The position numbers were made by a program, and so were the translations under genes. Shown here piece after piece: positions 46,461-58,080 of a DNA stretch of 64,000 nt. The notes under the pieces were generated by a model. That model made no database searches. It was not told the DNA's origin and worked only from the letters and a program-made list of their open reading frames with translations. Source of the DNA: Limanda limanda (Eukaryota; Chordata; Actinopteri; Pleuronectiformes; Pleuronectidae); assembly GCF_963576545.1 (NCBI RefSeq), contig NC_083647.1:6427007-6491006 (forward strand), in the 5' to 3' direction. How positions within the stretch are numbered: position 1 is the stretch's first letter; the number at the start of each line of letters is the position of its first letter.

Positions 46461-49400
46461 ATGGATGCTCTGAGGGATGCAGTGCCATCAATGACACTCA
46501 CTTGTCCAACCCCACCTCCAAATCCCACCCCTCCCCACTACACCACTGCACACACACACAAACACTCACACACTCTTTGTTCTCGTCCTCACCCATCGTC
46601 CAGTCTACCAGCACCACAAATCGCCTTCAACGACTGATGAGAGTCCAACCAAACATGTTGATGTGTATCATAGCAGAGCGAACAGGACTTCTTTTGTCTG
46701 TGGGACAAAGACTCTGATGGACTGAACTTACAGATTTGATGTCGTGGCCAGCAGGATCGTTTCACCTTCTGAACTGCAGACTGTGTGTCCCTTGCAACAG
46801 GAGGACTTCACCCTGCTGCTTCTCTCCTCATTTGGATTCTCTCAGCCCACACTGTCCCTTATACCTTATACACCCTCCCCTATCAAAGTAGGTGCTCTGT
46901 TACACACTATAGTGTACGATATTCAGAGCCACTGTTGGGAAGCTAGTGAGGGAGCCTAGAGAGAGATGTCCATCCTTCTACGATAGGCTCCTTTTTAGGT
47001 CTGACCTGATGCCACACCACAGTTAATATCTCCAGCAAGTGTTGTTTATTTACCTCACACAACGTGTCACTAAGGGTAAGTCAAATTTCACAAAGTCAAG
47101 ACTGTAGAGGCAGAGAGTTGAAAAATATCTATCTAATAATCTTCTCAGCCTGGACTTGTCCACAACCATTAAAGAAGCGTATTTTCCCCCTGGACACTGA
47201 GTGTTTGGGGGTAATTCTGATAGGTGGGAAAAAGACACATAAAAGTTAATGCAATGTAATTGAAGGACAATATGAAGAGCTTTCTGAGGCTAGAAAAAGG
47301 TCCTTGGACATTAAATCATCAATTGTGTTGAGCGTTGTTCCAACTGAATCAGCAAACTGGAGGATAGAATATTAACCTTCACCAGCAAATGATGGCGTGT
47401 GAGTGGAATCATGCGATCTCTGCCATGTTCCTGTGGCATCTACTTGTTTGCTCATAGAAATCACCAAATTTAAATATATATTATTATAGAAGAATGAGAC
47501 AGAGTTGTCATGATAATCATTCATACTATTTAAATTTTCTCACCCTCTGGAACACAGCTTGTGTACTTAAACGTGAGTGAGTAACAGTAATGTGGGCCCC
47601 TGCTGTCTGAGAACATTTCAGTGCTCACTGCTCACCCATAAGAAGTGGGATGGCAGGGCAATGTGGAAACTCTGCCAACCTGCAATAGGTACTTGCTACC
47701 CCAGGCTAGTACTTAATCTTTTCTATAATACATTACCAGTGATGTTCCTGTCATGGGTTAGTTTGAGACTGACTGCACTGAATTTAGAGGGGGCAACGGA
47801 AAGCCTGCTCTTTCATGAATAATTCCTTTGGGATCTGTAAAAAAAAAGAAGCTGAAATAACACTTGAGAAAATATTTCCACATGTAACACACTGAAGACA
47901 GATTCTTTTTTTTCTAATTTGGGAAATCTACACATTGACGCTTGCTTGTCCACTGAACCGACCCTGCCAAATTAAACTTCTTCTCTTGCCAGGTCTTATT
48001 TGTTTTGAGCCAAACCTAAAGGCGGTGTTGTCCTCGTTTCAGCGCTGTGCTCTATGTGCAGCTTTAGGGGCAGTTCAGGTAAAAGCATCACAAAGTGTAA
48101 CTGTCATCAAACCAGATTGATGTGATCCAGTTACACTGTCTCTTAAGCCTGTGAGCCGAGACCCCATCACACAAAGCCAGCCATTTAATTGACACTCCTA
48201 TGGAGGAGGTGCATTTTACCAATGCGATACTTGGTGTTATCATAAGCCAAAGGCCTGGTGTGTTTAAACAAAACATGTCGTCTAGTTTTCATTAAGATTT
48301 CAACCGAAAAATTTGACCAGATAATTTATGGTTGCCAATTTAACAAAGCACTTATTTTTAAACAGGAATATGGAGGAGAGCACAAGTGAATGTCAGAAGC
48401 AGTATTACCCTTGTTATTTCTCTGCAAGTAAGGTTTTGGACTAAAAAGATGTAAGAGTTGAGAGAATCAAAATCATGTGTTACATTGGTATAACCTTGTC
48501 CTTTCTCACCTGCAGCCTTTGTTTTGCTGCAACCTGTCATGATGAGACACTGATGAGTCATTCTTTGTCCGAATGAAGCCCAACATTCACTCACACACAT
48601 GCGCTTGTAATAAGAATACACACACACAATGCACATAGTAAATTCGGCTTTGTGTGTATGTGTGTGTGTGGCAGGTGCAAGCAGAAAGCCCAGTTGAGAT
48701 TACAAAGTGTTGACTCAAAATAAGCAGTGTGCAACTCTATCTGTTGCCTGTTAGTCAGGCATTTAGGCTTAGCCCGCCACTTGCCAAGGCCCAGCTTTGG
48801 TGTCACTTTAAGCTTTTTCACGCCATCGCTCAAAGCAAAAGCAGTGAATATGTTCTTTTTTTTTAACAGACGTCTTTTGTCTTCTTTATGTTTTCCTGGT
48901 CATAAGTAGAAACACTCCTTTTTGTAGTTCTGTCACGGATTTCCATATGCATCTAATTTCTAAAGACTCGAAATTGAGCGAATGCACCCCTGTTGCAGAA
49001 TGGCAATTTCTCTATCAAACCTCATCTGTGATCTTGCAAGTGAAAGCACAAAAACCAGGGATGATGTAACTTAGAAAGCTGACACTGTAGCCTCAAGTGT
49101 CTGTGCTGCAGAACAAATACATACTGTAACAAAACTAAACCAACACCACCGCCACGACTTTGGAGACCATGAGCCACCCAGCACACCCCACACTATTCTA
49201 ACCAGAAACCAAAAAAGGTCTCTCATATTTTAACTATTAATATTTGTCATATTGTATTTATTATTGATATGCTTTTTGTACATTTTATTTCTAAAAAAAA
49301 CAATATGTGTGTAACTTTTAAGAAGATGATTAGTCCCTCCAGGTTGCGAAAAACAATAGTAGCTACATCCCAATACACAACAGCACCACTGGTACAGATG

Positions 49401-49827
49401 TGTCCTATCTCTGATGGTTAAAAAGATTACAGTTTCCGTGCAGTTAAAAAAGAAAGGTGGAAAACTATCATCTCGGTCGTCCCATCTGTTCGCTGAGGAG
49501 AACAAAGTTTTCACAAAATAATCTGTGTCCTGCTTGCTCGTTACTCGGTAGCTCAGAGCCGGCAGCCTGCAGGCATTTTCAAAAAAGACAGAAGGCTGAC
49601 TGTAACAAAGTTGTTATGATACATTTTTGTCCTGTTTAGTGGCAGAGATGAATGATGGTCTTGCGGGTAGATTGCCATAAAATGTACTGAGCCCGCTGAT
49701 GTTAATTAGAGCATGAACCCTTTCCAACTCGGCCACTCCATTAGCTTTTCTCTAGCACCACCCTCAGGACAAAATGTCAACTGTACAAATCCAATATCCC
49801 AAAGTAATTGTTTAGATTTGACTTTAA

Positions 49828-50105
49828 GGAAAAGTTCAACATTTTCAGACATGCACGCATTTGCTTTATGCAGAAAATTTGATGAAAAGCTTGATACTAC
49901 TCTTACATCTGTATGTTGAATATGCCAGCAGCTGGTTTGCTGAGTTTAGCATAAAGACTGGTGGAAAAAGCTATAGCCTGGCTCTTTCCAAAGCTTAAAA
50001 ATAAATACCAGCATCTCTAAAAGTCTTTAAGTTAAGCTAAGCTAACTGGTTAATAGCTGTAGTTTCATAAATGTAATTCCCAAAATGTGAAAGTACAGTA
50101 TTCCT
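49828..50105. mobile_element. TTAA-flanked MITE in the sobp 3'UTR
   Basis: The left end GGAAAAGTTCAACATTTT and the right end, reverse-complemented, AGGAATACTGTACTTTCACA (then TTTTGGGAA) are related imperfect inverted repeats. TTAA lies outside both ends (49824-49827 and 50106-50109). Internal phrases 'TTTAGCATAAAGACTGGTGG', 'AGCCTGGCTCTTTCCAAAG' and 'TACCAGCATCTCTAAAAG' belong to a widespread fish element of this type. The termini have diverged, so it is an old insertion. Confidence 0.65.
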
Positions 50106-51255
50106 TTAAATTTGCAGCCAGGACAAATGCAAGTTGATATGTTGACCTTTTCCTGACCTTTCTTCTGCTTCCATCATTAGGCCAAATTTGCCATTTTAGT
50201 CTATTTTATACTACTGGCTGATCTCCCAGTCTTTCTTTTAGTGGGTGAGGAAAGGTTTAGGGGCTTGATTTTAAACAGGAACTATCAGAAATCCATTGTA
50301 TCTGTTTTTCTCCCTTCTTCGACACCTTTACACACACATACAGACACACACAGATAAAACTACATGCGTAATATGTCTGGTCCTAATGTGCACCATGTTC
50401 TGTAGCGTTAAAAAAGGCATGATGTCCATGTCGGAGAAAGATACTGAAGATAGGAAACCATAACTCTCGCGTGGAAATCCTGGACCAGTGAATCAGTCTT
50501 TTGAGATGATGAACTGACTCGTGACAAACCTCCAGCATTCCTTTTTTTGATGATAGACTACAGGCACCGGTCAGCAGCCTGAATTATGCAATGACAACTA
50601 ACTCCAAACCTAATAGAGGCGAGTGGTCCACAGACAAAATAAAACATGACTGGACTTCATGTTACTGTTCAAAAACAACAGAGAAGTTGCCTTAACTCTT
50701 GCTTGTATAATCTCCACAGTTAAGACAATGATGCTTGCTTGTAAAGAAGACTCTCCCTTCTTTGTACAAAACGAAATATACCAGAAACAAACAACTTTGT
50801 TATCTTGCTTGTGTCAATGTATAGATGATCAGCTTTTTCTGTAACTTGTATGGACTGTCACATTTTTGCTAAGACGAATCCTTCCTCAGAACTTTCTCGT
50901 TCCTAAACATCCAATCTGTTCGACGTTTTAACTTGTGGTGGACTGTCAATATTTTTGTGTACATTTTATAATATTATTTATTGTTGACAAGATTTTTGCA
51001 TTCGCAAATAATAACATGAAGACGGTTTGACCTGAGCATTATGTTTCAATGTAAAGGCCTGGTGATAAGTGAAATGATTTTTTTTTTATTATTGAAATGG
51101 AGAAAACGTGATCTTCTGGAGGCGATGATGTTCTGTCTTTTTATTATGACATTGTAACATGTACATAACAGGTGGCCAAAATTGCTTTGGAAAATTATCT
51201 TTTTTTGTGTTGTAACAGTATATTTGTTTTATCCAGTGAATTGCTCATGAAGACA

Positions 51256-51261
51256 AATAAA
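51256..51261 (+). terminator. sobp: Candidate sobp polyadenylation signal AATAAA
   Basis: AATAAA within 'GACAAATAAATAAGAGG', followed by TG-containing sequence ('CATGGGTTATATGTATCTGTG') that could be the downstream element. This is the last well-placed signal before sequence composition changes. It is unproven without transcript data. Confidence 0.45.
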
Positions 51262-52299
51262 TAAGAGGAACACACAACTCGGTTTCACATGGGTTATATG
51301 TATCTGTGCAAATACATTTCGCTCTATGTAAACAAGAAACCTACACATGTACAGATCAGACAGAACATTATGATAAGAGATCATGTTTACTAAAAATGTT
51401 ATTTTTGCCCTGGTTAATGGGAGATTTGATTCATGATTTTACCACATCATTAACCACCTGCCAGAGTCAGCCGAAACCCGTGACAAATCCTAATCAATAA
51501 GTTGCCTGTGAGTTTCAAAGGCATCACATTTCAACAATTAAAATCCTCAATACAAATACAGAGACCAATATAAAGGACATTATTCTGTAAAAGCTGAGAC
51601 AATTGGGCAAATTGCACACTTTGAAACAGTATAAACTGTTTTCTACAGTGGTCCATATTTGTTTAAACTATACGAACTTGTGAAATTCTGAAAAAAAAAA
51701 CATTCAAAAAAGCTCCTCAAACACGAGTGACAGAAAACCCACCAGTCTGTACCCATGCTAAAATGTTGTTAATAATTAAAACACAAGCAATTAAGTGTTT
51801 AAACACATTTTCGAAACACTGAATCATTCATACTAGTTAAGCTTTGGTTATACTCCTTAAATATTGATGACCAAGACTGAGTGAATTGAAAAAAAAAAGA
51901 AACTGCACCAGAAGTAATGACTCCTTACTGAGAATTATCCCAGCAGTGATGCAAGTGATTAAGTCATAATTTACAATTTATATTATGTCCACTGATAAAA
52001 TTTAACAATATGATGTTATTTATAATGGAATAAGCGATAAATCACCAGAAGACCTAATTTGGTGACAATAAATAGAAATACACTAATTGTAAATGACATG
52101 ACAGATGTTATTCAACCACTCCAGCTGTTTTGAACTCTGTTAATGTGTTTAATTTGAATGGATTCTGACTGTCTGCAGATAAGGCAAGTGAATTTAATGG
52201 TTTACAGCACCATCTTCTGGCTTCTTAATGTATCAGCCCACTGCTTAGTATGGAGTTGTATACGCACTATCCTCTGGTGTTGTAGGACATCATCCAAGA

Positions 52300-52352
52300 A
52301 GACTGTAAGTCGCTTTGGATAAAAGCGGCAGCTAAATGAAATGTAATGTAAT
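52300..52352 (+). repeat. L2-type LINE 3' tail (plus strand)
   Basis: 'CTGTAAGTCGCTTTGGATAA' followed by AAGCGGCAGCTAAATG and an (AATGT)n end is the conserved 3' terminus of teleost L2-like retroposons. It is the inverse of the copy at 15022-15112. Confidence 0.65.
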
Positions 52353-52379
52353 TAAAAGATATTTTTCCATCCATCCTTA

Positions 52380-53290
52380 CTGTGGGCTGCCTTCGACAAC
52401 CACACGTTTCTGTTGCTTTGAATGGCATCAGCTCTTGTCCCACTTTTTCCAAAGGTAGGAGGGGATTGGTGAGAGAGGCGGCGGCGGCGGACACAACAGT
52501 CCAAGACGTAGGACAAGTGGGACGAGGAACACATTTGCAGGAAATATCAGTGCGAAGATCGACCTAAGCTCTTCACAGGCGCCCTTTTTGCTACAGGAAG
52601 CTCGTCGGTCAGGCCTTTGGTGCTGGCTCAGGCAGACGCTTGTTCACACGCACCCACTTCAGTGGCAGCACCTTCTGCTCTGGTGTTTGAAAGAGAGAGA
52701 AATGCAGACAATCTGTCCTGCCAGTGACTGTGACCACATCCTGGACATATGTGACTCATTGGCATGTATTTGGTGCATCCACTTTGGGAGTGTTTGCAGC
52801 ACGGCCATGATGTATGGGGTGACTTCTCAGCCACTGCTCATCTTGTTCCCCAGTGGGGCTTACAGACAGGGTCAGGTGGTCTTATAGGCCCAGTGCTTTG
52901 TGCCTCATGTGTGTGTTCTGCTGCTACATGGACAGCACCTGGGACCTGTGGAAATCCAGCCAGCTGTTTATCTGCTATGGCATGTAAGCTTAGGGGCTCC
53001 ACTGTCAGCTCAGCATCTTCCTCATTTATGCAATCCACAGGGGGGTATGAGCCCCTCCACTGGGAGGTATAGAGCCGGGGCCTTTAATGCTCATTAAACT
53101 AGGGGGGTCGCAGACCTCTACTGCTCTGTTTAGGGGAGTATCACAGTGAATGACATCTGCTTGGTTCTGTCCTGATTGTCCACTTCCACCTTTGGGCAGT
53201 CGTCCCTCAGAGACGTGATCACCAGAGTGGTGTTTAATTCAGTGCCTGAGGAGCCGTCTGAGGGGGACGGACAGAAAACCATTAAAAAAT
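52380..53290 (-). pseudogene. Decayed coding-like remnant, identity unknown
   Basis: On the minus strand, a CTGTCCGTCCCCCTCAG splice-acceptor-like site near 53262-53278 is followed by codons for TELNTTLVITSLRDDCPKVE, ending at a stop near 53134. Further left, in shifted frames, come SYPPVDCINEEDAELTVEPL and then CPGCGH within a Cys-rich stretch. The frames are broken by stops and shifts but keep amino-acid compositions unlike random AT-rich DNA, and local GC is higher than in the flanks. It could be a retrocopy, a dead gene or a transposon ORF. I do not recognise the protein and give no function. Confidence 0.25.
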
Positions 53291-54179
53291 GTAAACAATA
53301 AAATCCACAATAAATAAATGTGTATTAAATAAAAGAAGTAACAGTGTTAGATGATACATTTTAAAGTTTAAATGCACAGTGGCACCCACCAAGTGGTAAC
53401 ATGGGGTGAAAATGGTGGATGTCTGATCTGTGAAGTAATGCAAACGTGCATCTGCTGCTGTACCATGGTTTGCTTGAGCTTGTGTGTATGACTGGTCTAT
53501 TACTGTGGCATTTTCTTCACATGCAAACCAACTGTTACAAAGAGAGACCCTGTATATGCATCACTTCCTGAGAGCGAAACCACATTTTACCTTAGATGGA
53601 ACAAACCACTATGCCAGACCAACTGTATATTGAATAAGACATTTACAGTAAATGGCTACAAGTTGAATGAATCTTGCATTACATCAATAAAAATGACATC
53701 AGTAAAACAGCTATGACTGTAAAAATACAAAAGTTCACGATAATAGATCTGAGGGGATTCATCTGTGGTCCAACTGCTCCCTCTGTTGTGTGAAACAGAA
53801 TACATTACATCTTTGATTACACAGACTCACACATAGACACATATTTGACAGACAAACAGAGTTTTAAGTTAATTAAAATGATCTTCTGAATGATCCCGGT
53901 GAACTATTCAAATTATCTTTAATATTATTATCAAACCATGATTTTTTTTATGTTGTATAGTTGGTCAATTTTGCTGAAATACATAGATTCGCACAAAACT
54001 GAATTGTAAATCTGGCATTGGGAGTGGAAAATTATCAGTGGTGTTGCAACAGGGAAAAGCAGCAAGTGCCTGGGGGCCCCGAGCTGAGGGGGCCCCCTGA
54101 GAACAGCCACATTAGTCCACAGCAACAACAATCGTGTGGGAACCCCTTATGATCAGCTATGTACTATGAACAGCACCAT

Positions 54180-54480
54180 GGGTGGAAACTAGAGTGTGGA
54201 TATAGGAACTGAGCCTGAAGGAACCTGATGGGACATGACGAGTTGGGCTGAGTTTAGACAAAATGTTTGAGATGATATACAGGTTTGGCACTAAGGCTTT
54301 CTACCTGATCTTTCAAGATGCACGTGCCTGAAATCAGGGAAAACATCGTGCTTGGGTCAGGTTCAGGCACAATAAACAGAATGCCTGTCGGGGTCTAGGT
54401 TCTCTCAGGCTCGGTCGGGTTCAGACAGAAAATTGCGGCCCGAGCCAGAAAGGCAACAAGGCAACATGCCACTAATTTCT
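54180..54480 (+). repeat. Interspersed repeat related to 21066-21340
   Basis: 'TGCTTGGGTCAGGTTCAGG', 'CTCAGGCTCGGTCGGGTTC' and 'GAAAATTGCGGCCCGAGCC' mirror the minus-strand copy in sobp intron 2. Confidence 0.45.
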
Positions 54481-55479
54481 TTTTGGTTTGATGCCTTTGG
54501 CCCAGAGAGTCCCTTGAAACGCTCCCACTAATTATTCTGTATTTTAATGTTGCTAATTCTATTATCATACATTTGATGGGTTAGTGAGGTAAATTCTTCT
54601 AACTTATGATTTGAATGAACTATGAAGTATTTAATCTGGTTTTATTATTTGATTTATTATCTATTGTGATTAATCAGATGAGCTGTGATGGAGGGCCAGC
54701 AAACAAAGGAACATATGGGAGGTGGGCCATCGACACAGTCTTTGATCTCACCTTAGACTATGTTCTGTTAGTTTGTTAGAAGTTACAATAAATGAAGGCA
54801 ACAGAACCAGCGACCAGCTAAGTCAAGAAGTGGAGCCTCATTAATGTGGCAGAGATAGAAAGAACAGGCCAGGACAAGTGTTAATTTGGAATTCCTTAAT
54901 AGTATGATACATTTTAAAGCCATGATTACAAAACTATCAGAGCTGGTTACATTTCATCCAAAGCCAAATTTGGTCCACTGAAGAATGGAAGGATGGCACT
55001 CAGGTGGTCCGCTCCTGTTTGGCGGTGAAGGTGGCCTCCATATGTTTTGTGCTATTCGCTGCCTTATTTACCATTTAGCATATTGGCCACATTAGGTTTC
55101 ACATCAGGATAGCAGCACGTTTCCCCGAAAAGGCACACTTTGGTTTTGGGATATTTGGGCCACGTTTGCTTGTTCACAATTGGACCACATCAGGATGACA
55201 ACCATTGTGTCCAGGCCACAAGAAGTGACCCATCATCGCCTGAGGTGACCCACATCTGTAAACTAGCTGGGAATGATACCAATGAAGAAATTAACTTTAT
55301 TTTGAAACTGTAACTGAAATTCGTAAAATTGTTTTCTTGGCTTCAATCCTATTATAGTGAATTATTATATGGTGTTTTTATATATGATGTTAGCATGAAG
55401 GTATAAACGAGTCAAATACAGGTACAGAGCGAGAGAGGTGCAGGAGAACAGGACAGGACAGGTGGCTTCTGGGTAACGG

Positions 55480-56304
55480 AGTCCTCGGTGTGTTGCTGTA
55501 AGGGGGAGGGAAAAGACTTGAGACTCAGTGTTTGTGTAGATGTGAGTGAACGAGCAGGAATCCAGCCGCTGGAGGACTTTTTCTCTCCGAGCTAAACTCG
55601 TGAATGTGCTCTCGCCTGGAGCCTGAGGCGAGGACGGAGAAGAAGAAGAAGAAGAAGAGCAAGGAGGGAGGAGAAGGAGGAGGAGGACAGATGCGAAAAT
55701 GCGAGAAGAAATCCAGGAAGAGAGCGAGGGCAGCTTATTAAAGATTCAGCGCGGGAGAACAGACGTTGTCGCCCGTCCCGAGCTGCGGCAGCACCGGGGA
55801 TAGACTCCCGACTCCCCGGCGAATGGGCTGAACCGAAGCGGGCTTTCCTGGAAGAAGCGAGTCCGAAGTGTGTGTGTGTGTGTGTTTTTAAAGCGGAGCC
55901 CCAAAGGGAAGGGGAGGAGAGGGGGCGAAGAAAACGCCCTGCCGCCGCTGCCTGTTGCTGCGGTGTCCAAATTCAAACTTTATCGCCGAGTTTGGGGGAA
56001 AAAAATGCCTCCTCCATTGAACTGAGGGTGGAATTCAAATGTGAACTTTATTAGCTCAACCGCTGGCGGACAAGAGGGGGCCGCTCACTTTGCCACTTTT
56101 CACCGTGTGTGGAGTGTTTCCCTCGCGTTGGGAATCTTTTCATTGTGCACTGTATTCCTGTCGGAGGCGAGTTGGGTGGGCTGCGAGCCCGGGGCTGCTC
56201 CGCTAGGCCCACGGCCATTAGCCAGGAACAAAGAGGGTCCACACATGTACAAACTTCATTAAACTACTCCTGTCTCGACGAGGTTGGTGGAAACGAGCGC
56301 AGTC
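55480..56304 (+). promoter_or_regulatory. rock2: rock2 promoter region and 5'UTR with upstream ORFs
   Basis: Composition becomes GC- and CpG-rich from about 55560. A purine-rich tract of GAA/GGA repeats lies at 55633-55690. If transcribed, the leader carries several upstream ATGs, each closed by a stop before the main start: 55691 (16 codons, ending TAA), about 56004 (MPPPLN-stop) and about 56245 (short). An in-frame TAA at 56260-56262 precedes the main ATG, fixing it as the first usable start in frame. The transcription start is not determined. Confidence 0.55.
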
Positions 56305-56403
56305 ATGTCACTGGGCGCCGAGAGGAGGATGGAACCCCGGCTGAAGAAGCTGGAGGGCATGATCCGAGACCCCCGGTGCTCCGTCAACCTGGAAAGTTTG
56401 CTG
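56305..56403 (+). CDS. rock2: rock2 coding exon 1: Rho-associated coiled-coil kinase 2, N-terminus (partial)
   Basis: ATG at 56305 opens 33 codons, MSLGAERRMEPRLKKLEGMI then RDPRCSVNLESLL, ending at the donor CTG|GTAAGT in phase 0. The RLKKLEGMIRDPR..N.ESLL segment aligns with the start of vertebrate ROCK2 ([20 protein letters not shown]) better than with ROCK1 (RFEKMDNLLRDPKSEVN). In ROCK proteins this short exon precedes the helical dimerisation segment and the kinase domain; those exons are beyond the window. ROCK2 is a RhoA effector kinase that phosphorylates myosin phosphatase and LIM kinase to drive actomyosin contraction. The open frame continuing past 56403 is intron. Whether this is the a or b copy of a teleost pair was not resolved. 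Confidence 0.85.
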
Positions 56404-57939
56404 GTAAGTCAAGTGGGGAGACACCTCATCGATTATGGATGATGCCATGTTGTGTAGTCGCTGAAACGCTAGACACGTATGCACACACACACCTCAGTAA
56501 CGCTACACTGTTGGTATTTACATCCACTTCCCCCCTCTTGTTATTCCCCAGTTGTGACCTGCTGCGAGCTGCTAGCTCGCTTGTTTTCCTCAGGCAGACT
56601 GAGACGTGCATTGTAGCATAGTTTACTATTTTCCATCAGATTTCTGCAAGTTATACACCCCCCCCCCCACACTCTCTCTCTCTGTCTTGTATTTGCATGC
56701 TTTGCTGTACTGATGCATTGATTTGGAGGATCAGTCACAGTGAGGTCCTCATGGTGGACAGACAGTCTGCAGACAGGACAGGCCTGATGGACAGTGCAGA
56801 CGGTGCAGCTCTGTGAGGCGAGTCCACAGATTAGGATTAACTAGCAGGGAGAATCCCCCCCACTCACAGTGTTTCTATGGAGACGTATATTTCTAATATA
56901 TGTTGGGATTACTAACTAATTCAACTCCTGCGTTGGTAACAGTTGGCCCAGCAGACCTGGGTCCTCCCCCGGCCCATGAGATCCTCACACCCACTCAGGT
57001 CCCACTGGTCTCCCTGCACTGATAGATGATTAGGAAGTTGGTGTCCACCCACTGTTAAACAGTTGTTTGTGTATTTGAGTAACAAAACAAACTCACATCT
57101 GATTTAAAAAAGAAAAAAACCCACGTAATCATATAATCCTAAAATGTGTATTATTATATTACATTTAAAACAGCAAAATCACCGGAAAACATTGCAACAG
57201 AGCATGCTATCCATGACATTATTTTTAAAAAAAAATGAATTGGTACACATCTGACCCTGATTTTCGTATATTTGCTTATTTCCTTATCCCTAAAATATGT
57301 GTTTACATGTCCTTCCCATAGCTTGCGACCAGCCAATGAACAGTTGCTTGCTTTCACGCTTAAAATGTCTGCTGAGCCCAATGAATTGTCCTAATCTTCC
57401 AAATCTAAATGTAATTTTAAAGACCCAAGCAGTATACAGGTCCTGACTGATGTTTGTAGCATGTGAATGGTAGTAGTTGGTGCTTTGTTTTTGGGAATTT
57501 GTCCCAATGCAGTGGAAACAGGACTTAGTGCAATACTCTGAACTGTGTACTAAGGAAGTTTAAGGAATGTGCCCTTTGACAGATGTTTTTTGGTAAGTTT
57601 AGTGATGACAAAGCTGAATAAGGCGGTGGAAACATTCTTCCATTATACCAGTGTATCTCTTTGACATTGGGTAAAGGTTGGAAAGATGATCTTCTGACAC
57701 TTCAGATTAACACTTCTTTGCCAAAAAACTAAATTCTGGCGTTGGTTCTGGATATTTTCTCCACAGGAACTAACAAATTTGAATTTAAGATGCAGTGCTT
57801 TCCAGAGCAAGCTGGAATCACTAACATTTGAGCTTTTCCCTACGCTGAACACTTTGTACTTTGTGCACCGTTGTAGCCAGCACAGTGTCACAGTGCCTTC
57901 TTTAGCTGTAAACTTACATGTGTTAGAGTGGTGGTGTTT

Positions 57940-58080
57940 GAATTTCTGGGCCCCCTAACTGGATCTGACAGAGGGCAAACACACTGTCAGGTCTATCTTA
58001 AAAAGCATCACCTCACCCCTTTTAATGGGCCCCATCTAGCTTGGGGCCCCCCTTGTCCGTCTCCTTCCCGGTTCCCCCTC
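57940..58080. repeat. MITE-like fragment with GGGCCCC-rich ends
   Basis: 'TTTCTGGGCCCCCTAACTGG' and 'CTAGCTTGGGGCCCCCCTTG' flank about 90 bp. Similar 'gcctgggggcccc' wording occurs near 350 and 54070. This resembles termini of degraded fish hAT-type MITEs; no target duplication was found. Confidence 0.3.

Larger units (their letters stand above)
46461..51280 (+). other. sobp: sobp terminal non-coding exon (3'UTR)
   Basis: This starts at the acceptor ending at 46460 and is inferred to extend to a polyadenylation site just after AATAAA at 51256-51261. The sequence is AT-rich and typical of long vertebrate 3'UTRs, with ATTTA-type stretches around 50960-51250. It holds a TTAA-flanked MITE (49828-50105) and a short GT tract (48653-48669). 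The open frames at 46502, 46744, 47577 and 48727 lack any similarity that I recognise. The distal end is a prediction, and earlier poly(A) sites are possible. Confidence 0.55.
51290..55480. other. Intergenic interval between sobp and rock2
   Basis: AT-rich overall. It holds an L2-type tail (about 52300-52352), a decayed coding-like stretch on the minus strand (about 52380-53290), a repeat related to 21066-21340 (about 54180-54480) and a 'CTGGGGGCCCCGAGC' fragment near 54070 typical of fish MITEs. Otherwise nothing was identified. Confidence 0.6.

Noticed and set aside
56109..56621. 170-aa frame overlapping rock2 exon 1
   Set aside because: It opens with GTG rather than ATG, reads through the exon 1 donor into intron, and is in a different frame from the ROCK2-like peptide.
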